From NCBI GenBank assembly GCA_965651535.1, contig CBFGSX010000063.1, positions 1 through 8,365 on the forward strand: a DNA stretch of 8,365 nucleotides, read 5' to 3'. Each line of letters opens with the position of its first letter. Position 1 is the first letter of the stretch. The notes beneath the pieces are model-generated. The model had not been told where the DNA came from. It was given only the letters and a program-made list of their open reading frames with translations, and ran no database searches. Made by a program: the position numbers and the translations under genes. This document shows positions 5,095 through 8,365 of the stretch, piece by piece. The stretch comes from JAQGJA01 sp965651535 (lineage in GTDB: Bacteria; Pseudomonadota; Alphaproteobacteria; Micavibrionales; SZUA-601).

Positions 5095-5114
5095 ACCCTT
5101 GCGCAAGCGAGGGT
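5095..5114 (+). other. Hairpin with GNRA tetraloop after rplA
   Basis: ACCCTTGC (5095-5102) pairs with GCGAGGGT (5107-5114), with one T-G wobble, around loop GCAA, a GNRA tetraloop. It lies 12 bp after the rplA stop and 6 bp before the terminator stem, with no T-run of its own. It may protect the 3' end of the mRNA from exonucleases, or bind a protein. Function unknown. Confidence 0.55.
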
Positions 5115-5120
5115 CTAGAG

Positions 5121-5151
5121 AAGCCCCGCCCAAAGCGGGGCTTTTTCTTTT
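5121..5151 (+). terminator. Intrinsic terminator of rplK-rplA
   Basis: AAGCCCCGC (5121-5129) pairs with GCGGGGCTT (5135-5143) around a 5-nt loop CCAAA, followed by TTTTTCTTTT and further T-rich sequence. The stem shares its GCCCCGC core with the tuf terminator. It closes the ribosomal-protein unit, confirming that rplA is the last gene of its operon here. Confidence 0.93.
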
Positions 5152-5197
5152 GTTTTTTGCGCTATCGCTTCGCTGCTTGAGCGCGGCCCACATACTT

Positions 5198-5217
5198 TTG
5201 TATTCAATAAAATACAA
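5198..5217. repeat. 20-bp palindrome, candidate operator
   Basis: TTGTATT (5198-5204) and AATACAA (5211-5217) are perfect 7-bp arms around CAATAA. It lies about 80 bp before the start codon of the 255-aa gene, in a 143-bp spacer after the rplA terminator. It resembles an operator for a dimeric repressor. The left arm also contains TTGTAT, a possible -35, but the matching -10 (TAGTTT, 5222-5227) is poor. Confidence 0.45.
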
Positions 5218-5251
5218 CCGATAGTTTACCAGAATCACACCCTGCCATGAG

Positions 5252-5262
5252 ATGATAATCAT
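5252..5262. promoter_or_regulatory. ATGATAATCAT palindrome resembling a Fur-box core
   Basis: ATGATAATCAT is a perfect 11-bp palindrome and equals the central 11 bases of the classical 19-bp Fur consensus. The four flanking bases on each side do not match, so it is only a core match. It overlaps GATAAT (5254-5259), a 5-of-6 match to a -10, and lies about 33 bp before the start at 5295. Repression by a Fur-family protein is a hypothesis. Confidence 0.35.
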
Positions 5263-5294
5263 ACGATACGATGTCACCCTCACAGGAGTATCCC

Positions 5295-6062
5295 ATGCAT
5301 AACAATTTCCTCACGCTGACGATGCCGGAAGGATTGTCACCGCAAAATGCGCGCTATCAATTATTGATTGAGGCGGCGGACGCGATCTACGATCAGGAGG
5401 CTTTGGAGCAATGCTTTGCCACGCGCAACGATCTCCACAACAATGCCTATAGCGCGGCTTGCGAGAATTTTATTCTGGGCTGGCTGGGGCTTTCCTTGGG
5501 CAGTTTGCAAAACCAACAGACACTAAGTCTGCGCGTCAAAGAAATTTTGTTCGATGATTCTTTCCGCGCGCGCCTGACCGAGAATGCCAATTTATTGCTT
5601 CAGGCGTTGAAAGAAACGGAAAGCGATTATACGCCCGTGCTGGTCGTCGGGGACGATATCGTCGCCATGACCAAGAACGCCTTTGCCAACGACATTTCCA
5701 TCCAGATCGACGGCAAGGACGGGCTGCAATACTCTCCCGCCGCCGAGACGGCTTTCCGCCGTCTGGCCGAGTTCTGGGGCGGGTATTTCGCCAAATCCCA
5801 AAACGCAAAATGCGGCAACGACAATGGCGGCGACCGCTTTGCGGATTTCGCCGAGATTCTCGAAGGCAATCTGCGCGAGATGGGGCTGATGAATATCCGC
5901 AACACCATGCACCCGCACGGGGCGCTGGTCGCCGCGATGCAGACCGCCGAGATTGCCGTTGCCCGCGACGCCTATCCGCGGGATACGGAGGTCGGCGTGC
6001 ATGATATGCGCACGCTGCATTACCGTTTCGGTGAAAAATCGGGCGCGCTGCCCATCGCTTAA
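5295..6062 (+). CDS. Hypothetical protein, 255 aa
   Basis: ATG 5295 is chosen over the upstream in-frame ATG 5271 because CAGGAG (5283-5288) stands 6 nt before it. The protein looks soluble, with no signal peptide or certain membrane helix. It is mostly helical to about residue 110 (YQLLIEAADAIYDQEALEQCF, 21-41; FILGWLGLSLGSL, 59-71; LTENANLLLQALKET, 94-108). A middle segment, YTPVLVVGDDIVAMTKNAFANDISIQIDG (112-140), could form beta strands. The C-terminal half has RRLAEFWGGYFAK (155-167), CGNDNGGDRFADF (173-185) and MHPHGALVAAMQTAEIAVARDAYP (205-228). I do not recognise the family and see no catalytic motif. The GNAT-like gene follows 35 bp later in the same direction with no terminator between, so they are probably co-transcribed. 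Two palindromes upstream suggest regulation. Confidence 0.8.
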   Translation: MHNNFLTLTMPEGLSPQNARYQLLIEAADAIYDQEALEQCFATRNDLHNNAYSAACENFILGWLGLSLGSLQNQQTLSLRVKEILFDDSFRARLTENANLLLQALKETESDYTPVLVVGDDIVAMTKNAFANDISIQIDGKDGLQYSPAAETAFRRLAEFWGGYFAKSQNAKCGNDNGGDRFADFAEILEGNLREMGLMNIRNTMHPHGALVAAMQTAEIAVARDAYPRDTEVGVHDMRTLHYRFGEKSGALPIA

Positions 6063-6097
6063 GGGATTCTTCAGCCGTCCGGGGGCAGCATCGGGGG

Positions 6098-6721
6098 ATG
6101 ACAAAGTTCCGTGTCCGTCACGCCCCACCTTTTGAGGATACCGAAGAAGGGGATGTGATCAGCAGCAAATATTTCACGGTCGACACGGCGGATCACGACC
6201 TGATCGATTCATGGATCAAAAAGAATCCACATTATTTAACCTATGTGTATGACGGGGGCAGGCTTGTCGGATTTATCGGCATTTTGCCTTTGACGCTCGA
6301 GGCTGGGCTGATGTTCGACCGTCAGGAATTGCTCGAGGAGGATATCACGGCAGAAATGGTTCTATCGCCCGAGGTGATGCGCTATGCGCAATATCTGTAT
6401 ATCACCGCCATCGCGGTAGATGATTTGCATCGCTTTCGTGGAAAAAAGGCGGCGGCGGCTTTGGTGTCGTGCGGCGCGGGGATGATCCGCAATCTTTATA
6501 GTGGTGGGCATTTGAAACGCGTCTACGCCAATCCGACGACGTTTTGGGGCAACCGCATTATCGGGCGCTTTGGCTTGCGGCCCATGTCCAGTTTCAAGAA
6601 ATTGCTGCGCGCGGGCAACGACCCCTATGTGGTCGAGGCAAATGATGCGTTTTGGACGCAGATGGAATATCTTGAAAGACGCTATCAGCGATTTCTGACC
6701 GATTATCCGTGGCCGTTATAA
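6098..6721 (+). CDS. GNAT-like acetyltransferase, 207 aa
   Basis: The protein shows a GNAT-like order. YLTYVYDGGRLVGFIGILPLTL (46-67) fits strands 2-3. YLYITAIAVDDLHRFRGKKAAAALVS (99-124) fits strand 4 plus the acetyl-CoA loop and helix of motif A. RVYANPTTFWGNRIIGRFGLRPM (141-163) fits strand 5 and the late G-F-x-P-like turn. The pyrophosphate loop is imperfect: R112 and G115 suit R-x-x-G, but Lys117 stands where Gly or Ala is usual. Weak or altered acetyl-CoA binding is therefore possible. The substrate is unknown. ATG 6098 has no clear ribosome-binding site (a G-run at 6080-6085 is 12 nt away, another abuts the start), so translation may depend on the preceding gene, 35 bp upstream. It converges on icd, with a shared hairpin between them. 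Confidence 0.75.
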   Translation: MTKFRVRHAPPFEDTEEGDVISSKYFTVDTADHDLIDSWIKKNPHYLTYVYDGGRLVGFIGILPLTLEAGLMFDRQELLEEDITAEMVLSPEVMRYAQYLYITAIAVDDLHRFRGKKAAAALVSCGAGMIRNLYSGGHLKRVYANPTTFWGNRIIGRFGLRPMSSFKKLLRAGNDPYVVEANDAFWTQMEYLERRYQRFLTDYPWPL

Positions 6722-6746
6722 GAAACCCCGCGTCAAGCGCGGGGTT
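6716..6746 (-). terminator. Intrinsic terminator of icd
   Basis: AACCCCGCG (6724-6732) and CGCGGGGTT (6738-6746) form a 9-bp stem with loop TCAAG. Read on the minus strand the stem is followed by TTTCTTAT, a short T-rich tract, 7 bp after the icd stop. On the plus strand it is followed by GCGTC, so it is a poor terminator for the GNAT-like gene, though the hairpin may still mark that 3' end. The plus-strand stop TAA (6719-6721) lies inside the minus-strand T-tract. Confidence 0.8.
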
Positions 6747-6753
6747 GCGTCAA

Positions 6754-7962
6754 TTACAGGGATTTTTTCAACCGCTCGACCACCGCGTCGATATAGGCGT
6801 TGGTGGTGAGGAACGGATGATCGGGACGGATCAGAATGGCCAGGTCTTTGGTCATCTGGCCGCTTTCAACCGTTTCGATGCAGGCCTTTTCCAAAGCGGC
6901 GGCGAAATCCACCACATCCGGCGTATCATCGAACTGGCCGCGATAGCGTAAAGCGCGCGTCCAGGCGAAAATCGAGGCGATCGGGTTGGTGCTGGTCTCT
7001 TTGCCTTCGCGATACTGGTAATAATGGCGCGTGACCGTGCCGTGCGCGGCCTCGGCTTCGACGGTCGAACCGTCCGGCGTGAGCAATACGGAGGTCATCA
7101 AACCAAGCGAGCCGTAGCCTTGGGCGACGATGTCGGATTGAACGTCGCCGTCATAGTTCTTGCACGCCCAGACGAAACCGCCATTGGACTTGATCGCATA
7201 GGCGACCATGTCGTCGATCAGGCGGTGTTCATAGAACAATTTGTTCTTTTCAAACGCGGCCTTGAATTCGGCGTTGTAGATTTTCTGGAACAGATCCTTG
7301 AAGCGCCCGTCATAGGTCTTGAGGATCGTGTTCTTGGTCGATAGATAGACCGGGAAGTTGCGTTGCAGCCCGTAATTGAAACAGGCGCGCGCGAACTCGA
7401 TGATCGAGCTGTCGAGGTTGTACATCCCCATGGCAACGCCCGGTTCCTTGAATTCGAACACGTTCCATTTTTTCACTTCGCCGGATTTGCTGGTGTAAAC
7501 CATTTCCAGCGTGCCCGCTTCTGGGATGATCACGTCGGTGGCCTTGTACTGGTCGCCGAAAGCGTGGCGGCCGACGACCATGGGCTGCGTCCAGCCGGGG
7601 ACGAGGCGCGGCACGTTGGCCATGATGATCGGCTCGCGGAAAACCGTGCCGTTCAAAATGTTTCGGATCGTGCCGTTCGGGGATTTCCACATTTGTTTGA
7701 GGTTGAATTCCTTGACGCGGCCTTCGTCGGGGGTGATGGTCGCGCATTTGACGCCGACGCGGTATTGCTTGATCGCGTTGGCGGCGTCGATGGTGATCTG
7801 GTCGCCCGTTTCGTCGCGCTTTTGGATCGACAGATCGTAATATTTCAGATCCACATCAAGGTATGGGTGAATCAGCTTTTCCTTGATCCACGCCCAGATG
7901 ATGCGGGTCATTTCATCGCCGTCGAGCTCGACAATCGGGTTTTTGACTTGGATTTTAGCCAT
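6754..7962 (-). CDS. icd: NADP-dependent isocitrate dehydrogenase (type II)
   Basis: A 402-aa dimeric-type isocitrate dehydrogenase of the eukaryote-like class, common in alphaproteobacteria. It oxidatively decarboxylates isocitrate to 2-oxoglutarate with NADP in the TCA cycle. Using human IDH1 as guide: T77, S94, N96, R100, R109 and R132 (isocitrate binding), Y139 and K210 (catalysis), D250, D273 and D277 (metal), and R312-H313 in AAHGTVTRH (NADP preference). All are present. SPNGTIRN (94-101) and NYDGDVQSD (269-277) are clear. The start is supported by AAAGGAG (complement of 7969-7975), 6 nt before the ATG. It is transcribed away from the methyltransferase gene and ends at a terminator shared with the GNAT-like gene. 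Its product, 2-oxoglutarate, is the cosubstrate of the oxygenase at 402; that link is biochemical only. Confidence 0.98.
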   Translation of the reverse strand: MAKIQVKNPIVELDGDEMTRIIWAWIKEKLIHPYLDVDLKYYDLSIQKRDETGDQITIDAANAIKQYRVGVKCATITPDEGRVKEFNLKQMWKSPNGTIRNILNGTVFREPIIMANVPRLVPGWTQPMVVGRHAFGDQYKATDVIIPEAGTLEMVYTSKSGEVKKWNVFEFKEPGVAMGMYNLDSSIIEFARACFNYGLQRNFPVYLSTKNTILKTYDGRFKDLFQKIYNAEFKAAFEKNKLFYEHRLIDDMVAYAIKSNGGFVWACKNYDGDVQSDIVAQGYGSLGLMTSVLLTPDGSTVEAEAAHGTVTRHYYQYREGKETSTNPIASIFAWTRALRYRGQFDDTPDVVDFAAALEKACIETVESGQMTKDLAILIRPDHPFLTTNAYIDAVVERLKKSL

Positions 7963-7984
7963 AGGAATCTCCTTTGATGGAGGG

Positions 7985-7990
7985 TATCAT
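7985..7990 (+). promoter_or_regulatory. Candidate -10 for a leaderless methyltransferase mRNA
   Basis: TATCAT (7985-7990, 5 of 6) lies 8 bp before the ATG at 7999; CATAAT (7988-7993) is an overlapping alternative. A start of transcription 6-8 bp downstream would coincide with the ATG. No proper -35 is visible, so this is tentative. A GGAGGG at 7978-7983 is 15 nt from the ATG, too far for normal initiation. Confidence 0.35.
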
Positions 7991-8013
7991 AATCCCCCAT
8001 GACGACATTGCAA
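7986..8013 (-). promoter_or_regulatory. Candidate icd promoter inside the divergent gene's start
   Basis: Read on the minus strand, TTGCAA (8013-8008, 4 of 6) and TATGAT (7991-7986, 5 of 6) are spaced 16 bp. Transcription would start near 7979, just before the AAAGGAG ribosome-binding site. The -35 lies within the first codons of the methyltransferase gene and the -10 overlaps that gene's own candidate -10. Confidence 0.45.
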
Positions 8014-8365
8014 CTGCAAACCCTTGTGACCGAAGGCTGGGCCGAATACGCGCTGCTCGATTCGGGAAACGGCCGAAAACTCGAGAAAATGGCGGGATTT
8101 ACCATCGACCGCCCCGAGCCGCAGGCCATGGGAACCCCGCGCGGAAAATGGCCCAAGGCCGACGCGATTTTCATGGGCGCGGACGGTGAGGATGAGGGCA
8201 TCCACGGGCGCTGGCAGAATAACGGAATCGCGGGCGAGCAATGGGTGACGGCGTTTGACGGGATAAAATTCCGCGGGATGCTGACGAGTTTCCGTCATGT
8301 CGGCTATTTCCCCGAACAGGTCGCACATTGGGAATGGCTCAAGGCACGGACGAAACCGGGGATGA
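7999..8365 (+). CDS. Class I SAM-dependent methyltransferase, N-terminal part (partial)
   Basis: The frame opens at ATG 7999 (MTTLQLQTLVTEGWAEYALL) and stays open to the window edge, giving 122 codons. YALLDSGNGRKLEKMAGFTIDRPEPQAMGTPR (17-48) and FRGMLTSFRHVGYFPEQVAHWEWL (91-114) resemble, from memory, the N-terminal region of alphaproteobacterial methyltransferases related to the RlmI/Methyltrans_SAM group. Those act on 23S rRNA cytosine or are uncharacterised. The SAM-binding Rossmann motifs would follow the FPEQ...W segment and are outside the window, so activity cannot be judged. It is divergent from icd with 36 bp between start codons and no well-placed ribosome-binding site, which raises the possibility of leaderless translation. 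Confidence 0.8.
   Translation, partial: MTTLQLQTLVTEGWAEYALLDSGNGRKLEKMAGFTIDRPEPQAMGTPRGKWPKADAIFMGADGEDEGIHGRWQNNGIAGEQWVTAFDGIKFRGMLTSFRHVGYFPEQVAHWEWLKARTKPGM

Noticed and set aside
5083..5120. L10-type leader for rplJ
   Set aside because: No rplJ follows, and the short GNRA hairpin does not resemble the larger multi-helix L10 leader.
5159..5184. GCGCT...AGCGC inverted repeat after the rplA terminator, considered as a REP-like element
   Set aside because: Arms are only 5 bp with a 16-bp spacer, and no second copy is seen in the window.
4249..5283. 344-aa open frame on the minus strand across rplA
   Set aside because: It is fully antisense to the unmistakable rplA and rplK end, has low-complexity His/Arg/Gly/Phe-rich translation typical of a shadow frame, and no credible start signals.
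7363..7977. 204-aa plus-strand open frame across icd
   Set aside because: It is antisense to icd, whose catalytic residues are all intact, and its translation is rich in Asp, His, Val and Phe with no recognisable domain.
1..8365. CRISPR array, insertion sequence, integrase, toxin-antitoxin pair or rRNA
   Set aside because: No repeat-spacer pattern, transposase or integrase motif, terminal inverted repeats or rRNA sequence was seen on either strand.

Overview
The window looks like an alphaproteobacterial chromosome of moderate GC content. The basis is the gene order tuf / tRNA-Trp / secE / nusG / rplK / rplA, the eukaryote-like (type II) NADP isocitrate dehydrogenase, a DUF6314-like protein and the start of an alphaproteobacterial-style SAM methyltransferase. 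The exact lineage cannot be fixed from this sequence. No mobile element, CRISPR array or rRNA was seen.

Layout. Bases 1-86 are the 3' end of tuf (EF-Tu), followed by an intrinsic terminator. Bases 157-2350 hold four genes that do not belong to the usual translation cluster: a 58-aa small ORF, an isopenicillin-N-synthase-like 2-oxoglutarate/Fe(II) oxygenase, a second small glycine-rich ORF (53 aa) with its own promoter and terminator, and a 136-aa unknown protein behind a near-consensus promoter. The conserved cluster resumes with tRNA-Trp (2443-2518), secE and nusG, which overlap by 4 bp. A DUF6314-like gene lies on the minus strand at 3295-3750, and its stop codon shares the palindrome CTAG with the nusG stop. 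Then come a good promoter, a structured leader, rplK and rplA, closed by a GNRA-loop hairpin and an intrinsic terminator. rplJ/rplL do not follow. Instead there is an unknown 255-aa protein and a GNAT-like acetyltransferase. A hairpin at 6724-6746 ends the convergent icd gene (minus strand). The last gene, a partial SAM-dependent methyltransferase, is divergent from icd with only 36 bp between start codons.

How it works together. EF-Tu, tRNA-Trp, SecE, NusG, L11 and L1 serve translation, protein export and transcription elongation. This ancestral cluster appears broken at three points by accessory genes: after tuf, between nusG and rplK, and after rplA. The most interesting stretch is 86-1805. 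There an oxygenase gene is flanked by two small ORFs that share a GGGS...DY pattern, and its ribosome-binding site lies in one arm of a perfect 11-bp inverted repeat. That repeat could silence read-through mRNA but not mRNA from the local promoter. All regulatory calls are read by eye and are not experimentally supported.
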